From Gimibacter soli (GTDB lineage Bacteria; Pseudomonadota; Alphaproteobacteria; Sphingomonadales; Kordiimonadaceae): a stretch of DNA of 64,000 nt. Made by a program: the position numbers and the translations under genes. Position 1 is the first letter of the stretch, and every line of letters begins with the position of its first letter. The notes beneath the pieces are model-generated. The model was not told where the DNA came from. It made no database searches and was given only the letters and a program-made list of their open reading frames with translations. Positions 1-7,256 of the stretch are shown piece by piece. The stretch covers positions 682,001 through 746,000 of the forward strand of contig NZ_CP116805.1 of NCBI RefSeq assembly GCF_028463845.1. Direction: 5' to 3'.

Positions 1-183
1 CGTGCCGACAACGGCCTTTTCCTTGCCGGTATGATAGAAGAATACATCGTCGCCTTCCGCCATCGCCGCCATATGCTTCTGGGCCTGAAAGTTGCGCACG
101 CCTGTCCACGGGCTTGGGCCTGCCTTCGCCTGATCGTCGAAGGACCATTCCTCGGGTTCGGTTTTGACCAGCCACCAGCTCAT
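1..183 (-). CDS. EVE-domain protein, 3' part missing
   Basis: The reading frame starts at an ATG at position 183 and runs off the left edge with no stop, so only the first 61 residues are visible. The N-terminus reads MSWWLVKTEPEEWSFDD, followed by WTGVRN and then DDVFFYHTGKEKAVVG. This is the start of the EVE fold (DUF55, thymocyte nuclear protein 1 type), a PUA-like domain thought to bind modified bases in nucleic acid. It is the last visible gene of a leftward run with the YciI-like gene, gpsA and tsaD, 10 bases after the YciI-like gene. The specific ligand cannot be told from the sequence. Confidence 0.85.
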   Translation of the reverse strand, partial: MSWWLVKTEPEEWSFDDQAKAGPSPWTGVRNFQAQKHMAAMAEGDDVFFYHTGKEKAVVGT

Positions 184-193
184 GGCGCGATCC

Positions 194-496
194 TCAGCTT
201 GCTGCCGGAACCCATTCGCCGAGAACACCCTTCCAGGGGCGGATCTCGACGCGCTCGAAAAGGCCGGCGCTTGAATAGGGGTCATTGTCAGCGAACAGCT
301 TCACCGCGCCTTCGCTTGCCGCATCGATCACGATGAGGCTGCCAACGGGATGCGGGTCATCGCCGGGGCTGAGGAGCGGGCCGGCTACCTTCACGCGGTT
401 GCCCGCGTCCTTCAGGTAACGCAGGTGGGCCGGGCGGGTCTCGGCGCGGATGGCGCTTGAGCCGGGCTTGTCGTAGCACAGAACCATGAACAGCAT
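194..496 (-). CDS. YciI-like protein
   Basis: A 100-residue protein starting MLFMVLCYDKPGSSAIR. It has the YciI/DUF1330-like ferredoxin fold pattern: a short first strand, a central RPAHLRYLKDAG helix, GSLIVIDAAS, and the closing FERVEIRPWKGVLGEW. The start at 496 is chosen because AAGGAG lies 7 bases upstream; an upstream in-frame start at 541 would add residues that look non-coding and overlap gpsA. YciI proteins are small, mostly uncharacterised, and have a conserved His/Asp pair proposed to act in catalysis. It sits directly after gpsA and before the EVE gene, an arrangement seen in other alphaproteobacteria. The function is unknown. Confidence 0.85.
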   Translation of the reverse strand: MLFMVLCYDKPGSSAIRAETRPAHLRYLKDAGNRVKVAGPLLSPGDDPHPVGSLIVIDAASEGAVKLFADNDPYSSAGLFERVEIRPWKGVLGEWVPAAS

Positions 497-515
497 GGGG
501 TGTCTCCTTGGCTGG

Positions 516-1517
516 CTATTCGCGGGTGAAGGGGCGGGCAAGCAAGGCTTTGGTCACCTCGGCGACCGGCGCCCCTTCCTTCAGTATCTTGTAAACGGCT
601 TCGGTGATCGGCATGTCGATGCCTTCGCGCTTGGCGATCACATGCAGGATTTCGACCGTATGGGCGCCTTCGGCAACGGTGCGGCGCTCTGCCATGATAT
701 CGGCCATGGTGCGGCCTTCGCCGATCTCGTAGCCGAGGCTCATGTTGCGGCTGGATTGGCTCACGCACGTCAGCACAAGGTCGCCAAGGCCGGATAGTCC
801 CATCAGCGTTTCTGTTTCGGCACCGAAATGGGTGCCGAAACGTGCCATCTCGGCCAGTCCACGGGTGAGGAGGGCTGCACGCGCATTCTCGCCCATCTTG
901 AGGCCGGCGACGATGCCTGTGGCAATCGCCATCACATTCTTCACGGCGCCGCCGATCTGCGCGCCGATCACATCGTCCGACAGATACGGGCGGAAGATCG
1001 GCAGGCCCATGGCGGCAACGAGCGCCTTGCCGATGGCCTCGTCCTTGGTGGCCAGCGTGAGTGCGGAAGGCAGGCCGCGGGCCAGCTCAGCCGCGAAGGT
1101 CGGGCCCGAAAGCACGGCAACCGGGCGGCCTGGCATGGTCTCGGCCAGTACGTCCGACAGGAACATGCCGGTTTTCACCTCGATACCCTTGGCGCAGATG
1201 ATGACCGGCACGCCGGGCCTCAAGTGCGGCTGCAGCTTTTCGGAAAGCGGGCGCAGGTGCTGCGCGGGGCAAACCATCAGCACGGCATCGCGGTCGGCGA
1301 GCGCGGCGAAATCGCCCGTCGCCTTCAGCGCGGGATCAAGCGGGACGCCCGACAGGAACATCTTGTTTTCATGGGTATTGTTGATGGCGTCCACGACCTC
1401 GGGCTCGAAGGCCCAGATCAGGGTATCAAGCCCGGCGCGCGCGCTGGTGGCGGCAAGTGCTGTGCCCCATGCGCCGCCCCCGAGGACGCCCATCTTGCGG
1501 ATTGTCATGTCCCCCAC
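516..1517 (-). CDS. gpsA: NAD(P)-dependent glycerol-3-phosphate dehydrogenase
   Basis: GpsA reduces dihydroxyacetone phosphate to sn-glycerol 3-phosphate, the backbone for phospholipid synthesis, in the cytoplasm. The 333 residues match the family length. The N-terminal Rossmann motif GVLGGGAWGTALA, the middle segment AVLSGPTFAAELARG and the catalytic-lysine segment GGAVKNVMAIATGI are all present. Two starts are possible: GTG at 1517, which has AGGGGAG 6 bases upstream, and ATG at 1508, which lacks a well-spaced ribosome binding site. The GTG is preferred. The gene lies 116 bases after tsaD on the same strand, the usual alphaproteobacterial neighbourhood. Confidence 0.96.
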   Translation of the reverse strand: MGDMTIRKMGVLGGGAWGTALAATSARAGLDTLIWAFEPEVVDAINNTHENKMFLSGVPLDPALKATGDFAALADRDAVLMVCPAQHLRPLSEKLQPHLRPGVPVIICAKGIEVKTGMFLSDVLAETMPGRPVAVLSGPTFAAELARGLPSALTLATKDEAIGKALVAAMGLPIFRPYLSDDVIGAQIGGAVKNVMAIATGIVAGLKMGENARAALLTRGLAEMARFGTHFGAETETLMGLSGLGDLVLTCVSQSSRNMSLGYEIGEGRTMADIMAERRTVAEGAHTVEILHVIAKREGIDMPITEAVYKILKEGAPVAEVTKALLARPFTRE

Positions 1518-1565
1518 TCTATTCTCCCCTGAACTGTTGCGGTGCGGGTTGTGCTGCGCACGAGA

Positions 1566-1591
1566 TTGCCGCGAAGCGACCGTCGCGGCAA
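1566..1591 (-). other. Hairpin between tsaD and gpsA
   Basis: TTGCCGCGA and TCGCGGCAA form a perfect 9-base stem with an 8-base loop in the 116-base gap after tsaD. No run of T follows on the minus strand, so this is not a convincing intrinsic terminator. It may stabilise the tsaD transcript or partly separate tsaD from gpsA. Confidence 0.45.
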
Positions 1592-1633
1592 GGACTTATG
1601 GCTGAGCGGGCCGAAGTGAAGTGCGTTTCAGGC

Positions 1634-2761
1634 TCACGCCTTAGCGCCTTTGCGGCCGGCACCGACGAGCGGTTCGGCGTCGCTATCGAGCGGCCAGCGC
1701 GGACGCGGGCTGACGTCACGGTCGTCAATATCGGGCTCGGCGATGAACCGTTCGAGCCCCGCCCAGGCGATCATGGCGCCGTTATCGGTGCACAGCGCCA
1801 TCGGCGGCGCGTGGAAAACCATGCCGGTTTCTTCCGCCACAGCGGTGAGCCGCGTCCGAAGCGCCTTGTTGGCAGCTACCCCGCCGGCGACCACCAGCGG
1901 GAAGGTGCCGTCTCCGTGTACTTCGCGGAAGTCGGCGATGGCGTGGCGCAGCCGGTCCACCAGACAGTCGCCGATAGCCTTCTGGAAGCCGGCGCAAATG
2001 TCGGCGCGGTCCTGTTTCAGCAAAATGCCATGCTTGGCGACACAGGCCTCAGCCGCGCGGCGCACAGCGGTCTTGAGGCCCGAGAAGGAGAAGTCCGCAC
2101 CCGGCTTGCCAAGAAGCGGGCGGGGCAGGTCGAACCGGTCGGCATCGCCCTCAAGGGCGGCGGCCTCGACCGCTGGCCCGCCGGGGTAACCGAGGCCCAG
2201 AAGCTTGGCCGTCTTGTCGAATGCCTCGCCGGCGGCATCATCGATGGTGGTGCCAAGGCGGCGATACTGGCCGATACCGGTCACGTCCAGAATCTGGCAG
2301 TGCCCGCCGGACATCAGCACCAGAAGGAACGGAAATTCGACTTCGCCGGTCAGCCGCACGGTCAGCGCGTGGCCTTCAAGGTGATTGACCGAAATGAAAG
2401 GCTTGCCCGCCGCCATGGCGATGGCCTTGGCCGTCATCACGCCGACCATCAGCCCGCCGACAAGGCCGGGGCCGGTGGTGGCGGCAACGGCGTCGATATC
2501 GTCAAACGAAAGCCCGGCATCTTCCATCAGGGCGGCCAGCAGCCGGTCCAGATGGCTGATATGATGACGCGCCGCGATCTCCGGCACCACGCCGCCATAA
2601 TCGGCATGATCCTCGATCTGGCTGAGTACCCGGTGGGCGACCAGCCGCTTCGCCGGATCCGCATCCGCCGACACGATAGCCGCCGCCGTCTCGTCACAGC
2701 TCGTTTCGATGCCGAGGACAAGCGGGCGGGTAAAGGCAATCTTCTGGCGGGGCTCGGTCAT
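1634..2761 (-). CDS. tsaD: tRNA N6-adenosine threonylcarbamoyltransferase
   Basis: TsaD (formerly Gcp/YgjD) transfers the threonylcarbamoyl group to A37 of tRNAs that read ANN codons, working with TsaB, TsaC and TsaE. The 375-residue length is normal. The ASKHA ATPase core is clear: [10 protein letters not shown] at the N-terminus, the metal-binding [36 protein letters not shown], and the late VAGGVAAN and [10 protein letters not shown] motifs. It diverges from hemC across a roughly 100-base region, the common alphaproteobacterial arrangement. It is essential in most bacteria. Confidence 0.97.
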   Translation of the reverse strand: MTEPRQKIAFTRPLVLGIETSCDETAAAIVSADADPAKRLVAHRVLSQIEDHADYGGVVPEIAARHHISHLDRLLAALMEDAGLSFDDIDAVAATTGPGLVGGLMVGVMTAKAIAMAAGKPFISVNHLEGHALTVRLTGEVEFPFLLVLMSGGHCQILDVTGIGQYRRLGTTIDDAAGEAFDKTAKLLGLGYPGGPAVEAAALEGDADRFDLPRPLLGKPGADFSFSGLKTAVRRAAEACVAKHGILLKQDRADICAGFQKAIGDCLVDRLRHAIADFREVHGDGTFPLVVAGGVAANKALRTRLTAVAEETGMVFHAPPMALCTDNGAMIAWAGLERFIAEPDIDDRDVSPRPRWPLDSDAEPLVGAGRKGAKA

Positions 2762-2776
2762 TTTCCTCTTTGCGCT

Positions 2777-2805
2777 TTGGACTTGGGCGCCAATGATACT
2801 ATATA
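2777..2805 (+). promoter_or_regulatory. Predicted sigma-70 promoter of hemC
   Basis: TTGGAC at 2777-2782 and TATATA at 2800-2805 are separated by exactly 17 bases, in the divergent region between tsaD and hemC. Transcription would begin about 50 bases before the hemC ATG. This is a pattern match only. Confidence 0.55.
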
Positions 2806-2862
2806 AGCGCCGTTGAGACGGGCGCTTTTAATGCCGCCCGATTACCACCGAGAGAGGCCCCG

Positions 2863-3816
2863 ATGCAACACCCGATCAGGATTGGAACCCGCGGCAGTCC
2901 GCTTGCGCTTGCGCAGGCGCATGAGGTGCGGGACCGGCTGGTTGCGGCGCATGCGGGCCTGACCGCCGACATGGTCGAGATCAAGGTGATCAAAACGACC
3001 GGTGACCGCATTCTTGACCGGCCCCTGACCACCGCCGGCGGCAAGGGCCTTTTCACCAAGGAAATCGAGGACGCGCTTCTGGACGGCAGCATCGATCTTG
3101 CCGTTCACAGCTCCAAGGACATGCCGACCCGCCTGCCCGCGGGCCTTGTGCTTTCAACCTTCCTTGAGCGCGAAGACGTGCGTGATGTGTTCATCAGCCC
3201 CAAGGCAGAGAGCTTCATGGCGCTGCCGGAAGGCGCCACGCTCGGCACTGCCAGCCTGCGCCGCCGGGCGCTTGCCCTGCGCCTTCGGCCTGATCTGAAG
3301 GTCGTCACCTTCCGGGGCAATGTGCAGACGCGGCTTTCGAAACTGAATGGCGGCGAGGCCGATGCCACTTTCCTTGCCCGCGCGGGGCTCAACCGGTTGG
3401 GGATGGAAGCCTATGCGACCGAAACCCTGAGCCTTGAAGATTTCATGCCGGCCCCGGCGCAAGGGGCAGTGTGCGTTGAAATCCGCGAAGGCGACGACGC
3501 GACCCGTGCGCTGCTCGCCCCCCTGCATCATCATGCGACGGCGGTGACCGTGACGGCGGAACGTGCCTTTCTGGCGGCCCTAGATGGCTCCTGCCGCACG
3601 CCGATTGCAGCTTACGCGACGCTCAAGGGCGGTGACGTGCACCTGAAAGCCATGCTTGTATCGCTCGACGGCACGGTCGTGTTCGCGGAAGAAGGTGTGG
3701 CCCCCGAGGCCGATGCAGCCGCCCTTGGCCACAGGCTTGGCCATGCGGTTCGCGCCAAGGCGGGGGAAGCCTTCTTCGAAGAGCTCGCGGCAGGGGTCGC
3801 CGCGCTCGTATCCTGA
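2863..3816 (+). CDS. hemC: Porphobilinogen deaminase (hydroxymethylbilane synthase)
   Basis: HemC condenses four porphobilinogens into hydroxymethylbilane, a shared step of heme, siroheme and cobalamin synthesis. The 317 residues include the N-terminal IGTRGSPLALAQA motif, the VHSSKDMPT loop, LRRRALALRLRPD and the cofactor cysteine in LDGSCRTPIAAYA (Cys244), which carries the dipyrromethane primer. The start ATG follows GAGAGG. The stop overlaps the hemD start by one base (TGATG), so the two are translationally coupled. Confidence 0.97.
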   Translation: MQHPIRIGTRGSPLALAQAHEVRDRLVAAHAGLTADMVEIKVIKTTGDRILDRPLTTAGGKGLFTKEIEDALLDGSIDLAVHSSKDMPTRLPAGLVLSTFLEREDVRDVFISPKAESFMALPEGATLGTASLRRRALALRLRPDLKVVTFRGNVQTRLSKLNGGEADATFLARAGLNRLGMEAYATETLSLEDFMPAPAQGAVCVEIREGDDATRALLAPLHHHATAVTVTAERAFLAALDGSCRTPIAAYATLKGGDVHLKAMLVSLDGTVVFAEEGVAPEADAAALGHRLGHAVRAKAGEAFFEELAAGVAALVS

Positions 3817-4538
3817 TGCGGCTCATCGTCACTCGACCGGAAGAAGATGCAGGCAGCACCGCCGAGGCGCTGGCCGCCCTTGGCCACACGTCCCTGATCG
3901 CACCGATGCTGCGGGTGGAGGCTATGGACTTTGACCTGCCGGACGATAGCGCGACGCTTGTGATCACCAGCGCCAATGCGGCGCGCCACGGGCTTGCTCG
4001 CGTGCCGGGCCTTGGCCGTCGCCGCGTGTTTGCCGTGGGGGCCGCAAGTGCGGCGGTCGCGCGGTCGGTGGGCGCCACGGACCCTGTCACCGGGCCGGGC
4101 GACGCAGCGGGGCTTCTGCCGCTTCTTCTTGCCGATCATGCGGCCACGGGCTCGCATTATTGTCATCTGACCGGCGAAGATATTGTGTTCGATATCGCGG
4201 CGAAGCTGACGGCGCGCGGGGTGCGTGCCGAGCGGCGCACGGCTTACCGCGCGGTGCAAGCTGATGTGCTGCCGGATGACGTGGCGTCGGCCATCCGGGG
4301 TGGCAGCGTGGACGGTGTGCTTTTTTATTCGGCCCGGGCAGCCCTTGCCTTTGAACGGGGGTTGGAGGCAGCGGGCCTCGCCGCTATGCTGAAGGGCATG
4401 ACGGCCTATGCCATGTCAAAGCGGATCGCGGCGGCGCTTGCAGCCCCGTGGGGTGGCGTGGTGGCAGCCGCAGAGCCGACCGAAGCGGCGGTTCTGGCGC
4501 TCATCGGCCCGGCAGGCAGTGAAGGAGAGAAGGCGTGA
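3816..4538 (+). CDS. hemD: Uroporphyrinogen-III synthase
   Basis: HemD closes hydroxymethylbilane with inversion of ring D to give uroporphyrinogen III. The family is poorly conserved in sequence, but the length (240 residues), the N-terminal RLIVTRPEEDAGSTAEALA, the TLVITSANAARHGL segment and the late VDGVLFYSARAALAFE match it. Position settles the call: it overlaps hemC by one base and precedes the mitofilin-like and hemY genes, the standard alphaproteobacterial hem cluster. Confidence 0.92.
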   Translation: MRLIVTRPEEDAGSTAEALAALGHTSLIAPMLRVEAMDFDLPDDSATLVITSANAARHGLARVPGLGRRRVFAVGAASAAVARSVGATDPVTGPGDAAGLLPLLLADHAATGSHYCHLTGEDIVFDIAAKLTARGVRAERRTAYRAVQADVLPDDVASAIRGGSVDGVLFYSARAALAFERGLEAAGLAAMLKGMTAYAMSKRIAAALAAPWGGVVAAAEPTEAAVLALIGPAGSEGEKA

Positions 4539-5662
4539 AGGCAAACGGCGATAGCGAACCGGTTCTCGAGGCCGAGGTGGTGGAAAAGACCCCGCCGAAG
4601 GCCGCCCGAGCCAAGGGCAGCTCCTTCGGGGCGAAGCTCGGCTGGGTGCTGGTGATCGTCCTTGCAGCCTTCATCGGTGGGGTTTATGCCGCGCCCGATA
4701 TCCGCGCCCGGCTGGAAAGTGCCGGCCTCATCGAACCCCTGCTGCAAACCGCGATGACTGCGCCTTCGGTCGACCTGTCGCCGCTGCAGGCCGAGCTCGA
4801 CCGGCACGAGGAAATGCTGATCCAGCATGAAGGCCTGATCTCGGCACTTGCCGAGGCGAGCTCGAGTGGTGCCACGACCACGGAACCTTCCGAATCGGAC
4901 GAGTCGCCGAATCCGGGTGCCATCGCGCCCGCGCCCGACCGGCCGGAAATGACGGCGCTGCGCGAAGAACTCGCCGCGCTCAGTGAAACCGTGAAAGCCC
5001 GCCACAGCGACGACGCGAAAGGCCCGGCGCCGAGCGTGCTGGCCGCCCGGCTTGAAGCGTCGGAAGCCGAAACCGCCGGCCTGCGGGACCGGCTGGCAGC
5101 CCTTGAAGCTGCCCTTCAGGCTGTGGAAGACGCGCGGCTTGATACGAACCCGCGTGGACGGCTCCTCCTGTCCCTGTCGCGCCTTGAGGACCGCGTCCAG
5201 CGCGGTGAGGCGTTCGGGGCGGAGCTTGAAGCCATGACCCCCGATTTCTCGGCCCTGCCGGCGATTGACCAGCCGGCGCTTGGTGCCGCGCTCGAGACGC
5301 TCAGGGAACGCTCTGCCGGGGTGCCGGGCACCGATAGCCTGATCGCCCGCTTCGATCCGCTTTCCCGCGAGATCGGCATCGCGAGCGACAAGGCGGAAGG
5401 CCGTTTCCTTGCCTCGCTTTTCACCGTCCGGCGCACAGATGCAGCAGCAAGCGGCGATGACGCAGCCCTGCGTGACGCCGGCGAACGGCTGAAGGCCCGC
5501 GATTTGGCCGGTGCTGTCGCCGCCCTCGATACGCTGTCGCCCGAAGCGAAGAAGGCAGCGTCGGTGTGGATTTCGCAGGCGAATGACCGGCTGGCGATTG
5601 ATGATGCCGTTGGCAAGCTCTTCCGCGTGGTGACCGATGACCGGACGGGAGGCGGCGCATGA
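4535..5662 (+). CDS. Mitofilin-like inner-membrane protein (COG4223)
   Basis: A 375-residue protein with a short charged cytoplasmic N-terminus, one membrane helix at about residues 32-52 (GWVLVIVLAAFIGGVYAA) and a long helical, Ala/Glu/Arg-rich periplasmic region with coiled-coil character. Alphaproteobacterial relatives between hemD and hemY are regarded as bacterial homologues of mitochondrial Mic60 and are implicated in shaping intracytoplasmic membranes. The start is a GTG whose last two bases begin the hemD stop, so translation is coupled. The C-terminal ASVWISQANDRLAIDDAV region resembles the conserved mitofilin signature. Confidence 0.85.
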   Translation: MKANGDSEPVLEAEVVEKTPPKAARAKGSSFGAKLGWVLVIVLAAFIGGVYAAPDIRARLESAGLIEPLLQTAMTAPSVDLSPLQAELDRHEEMLIQHEGLISALAEASSSGATTTEPSESDESPNPGAIAPAPDRPEMTALREELAALSETVKARHSDDAKGPAPSVLAARLEASEAETAGLRDRLAALEAALQAVEDARLDTNPRGRLLLSLSRLEDRVQRGEAFGAELEAMTPDFSALPAIDQPALGAALETLRERSAGVPGTDSLIARFDPLSREIGIASDKAEGRFLASLFTVRRTDAAASGDDAALRDAGERLKARDLAGAVAALDTLSPEAKKAASVWISQANDRLAIDDAVGKLFRVVTDDRTGGGA

Positions 5663-7014
5663 TCCGTCTGGCGCTTGCGTTCGCCATTGTCCTTCTTCTC
5701 GCCTGGGGTGCCACGTTCGTGGCGGATAATCCGGGGGCGGCCACGCTAGCCGTTGGCCCCTGGGTGATCGAGACGAGCGTTGCGGCGCTCCTGCTGGCCG
5801 CCGCCCTTTTGATGCTTGCGACTGCCCTCGCGCTCGCGCTTTATGCCTGGATGCGGCGTGACCTGCCGGTGATTGGCTCAAGTGCGGCGATCAAGCGCCA
5901 GTCGCGCGGGCTTGATCTTGTCAATCAGGCGCTGGTGGCGCTGGCGGCGGGGGATCACAAGCTCGCCCGGCGGCTGGCCGACCAGTCGACCCGCCTTCTG
6001 CCGCTGATGCCGATGGTGCATCTGATTGGCGCCGAGGCCGCGATGCGGGCGGGCGACCATGAAGCCGCACAGGAAAAGTTCAAGGCGCTCGAGGCCTCCG
6101 AAGCCGGCAAGCTGTTGGGCCTGCGCGGCCTTGTGCAGGAAGCCCGGCGTGCCGGGCGGTCGGCCGAGGCCCTGCGGCTGGCACGGCTGGCTTTTGCCGA
6201 GCAGCCGAAAAGCCCGTGGGTGCTGAAAACCCTGTTCGCGCTTGAGGTCGCTGCCGGTAATTGGGCAGAGGCGGAAGCCGCGCTCCAGAAGGTCGCCAAA
6301 GGCAAGCTTGTTGATACTGTCGCGCTGACCCGCCACAAGGGGGCGCTTGCCTTCGCGCGTGGCACGGAAGCGGCCCTCAAGGGCGACGCTGATGCCGCCC
6401 GCAAATTCTACACCGCCGCCCACAAGGCACGTGGCGATTTCGCCCCGGCGGATGCTGCACTTGCCCGCCTCGATCTCAAGGAAGGCAAGATCCGGCAGGC
6501 CGAAAAGCGCCTGAAGGCAGCCTGGGGCAAAGCCCCGCGTCCGGCGCTCGCCGCTGCATGGCGGGATATCGACCCGGCGGAATCAGCCGCCGACTCGCTT
6601 GCCCGAGTCCGCACGCTCACCGCTGGCAATCCGGCCCATCCGCTTTCCCGTGCGCTGATCGCCGAAGGGCTGGCCCGCACGGGCGAAACAGACGCCGCCA
6701 TCACGCTTGTTGAAGGCCTGCTCGCCGAAGTGCCGAGCCGCGATCTCTGGACGCTTCGGCTGAAGCTTGCCGAAAAGCGCGGCGAGGATACGACGGCGAT
6801 CGAGGCGGCCCTGGCGCAGGCTGGCCCCGGCCTTGGCTGGGAATGCGGTGACTGTGGCCACCGCCCGGTGGCGTGGCAGCCGCTTTGCCCGTCCTGCGGC
6901 GGGTTCGATACATTCGACTGGCTGGAGCCCGGCACCCCGCGCGCCGAGCCGCAACGCGACGGCAGCATGCTGATGCTGATGTCTGGCGGCCCCTCCGGCC
7001 CAGCGGTGGATTGA
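5659..7014 (+). CDS. hemY: HemY-like TPR protein with C-terminal four-cysteine motif
   Basis: A 451-residue membrane protein of the HemY family that follows hemC-hemD-mitofilin with an ATGA overlap. Two N-terminal membrane helices (about residues 3-20 and 38-62) precede the HemY_N domain and a run of TPR-like helical repeats. The C-terminus carries WECGDCGHRPVAWQP then LCPSCGG, a CxxC-CxxC pair like the rubredoxin-type metal site of LapB. HemY is linked to heme biosynthesis by gene context; its biochemical role is not settled, and it is not protoporphyrinogen oxidase despite sharing a name with the Bacillus enzyme. Confidence 0.9.
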   Translation: MIRLALAFAIVLLLAWGATFVADNPGAATLAVGPWVIETSVAALLLAAALLMLATALALALYAWMRRDLPVIGSSAAIKRQSRGLDLVNQALVALAAGDHKLARRLADQSTRLLPLMPMVHLIGAEAAMRAGDHEAAQEKFKALEASEAGKLLGLRGLVQEARRAGRSAEALRLARLAFAEQPKSPWVLKTLFALEVAAGNWAEAEAALQKVAKGKLVDTVALTRHKGALAFARGTEAALKGDADAARKFYTAAHKARGDFAPADAALARLDLKEGKIRQAEKRLKAAWGKAPRPALAAAWRDIDPAESAADSLARVRTLTAGNPAHPLSRALIAEGLARTGETDAAITLVEGLLAEVPSRDLWTLRLKLAEKRGEDTTAIEAALAQAGPGLGWECGDCGHRPVAWQPLCPSCGGFDTFDWLEPGTPRAEPQRDGSMLMLMSGGPSGPAVD

Positions 7015-7099
7015 GCCCAAGGCCCGCGCCCTGAAAGGCTTTCAAAAGGGCTTGTCGCCTCCGCCCCCTTCGGTTATACGGTGGCCTGCCTGACGGTAG

Positions 7100-7175
7100 G
7101 CCGCAGTAGCTCAGTTGGTAGAGCACCTCATTCGTAATGAGGGGGTCGGGGGTTCGAGTCCCTTCTGCGGCACCA
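7100..7175 (+). tRNA. tRNA-Thr (anticodon CGT)
   Basis: The acceptor stem GCCGCAG pairs with CTGCGGC, followed by A and an encoded CCA. The D arm reads TAGCTCAGTTGGTAGAGCA. The anticodon stem CCTCA/TGAGG encloses the loop TTCGTAA, giving anticodon CGT, which reads ACG (Thr). The T arm has the GTTCGAGTC core. It sits between hemY and the sensor gene with no neighbouring tRNA. Confidence 0.95.
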
Positions 7176-7256
7176 CTTTTCCCCCGAAAAATCATAAAAT
7201 TGCTTGCAACGTTGGCGCTTGCTTCTCATCCTTTACGGGTGATGATAGGGGCTGGC

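Noticed and set aside
1457-2806. A 449-codon open frame on the plus strand across tsaD
   Set aside because: It lies antisense to tsaD, which has full family motifs. The frame is rich in Arg, His and Gly as expected for a high-GC shadow frame.
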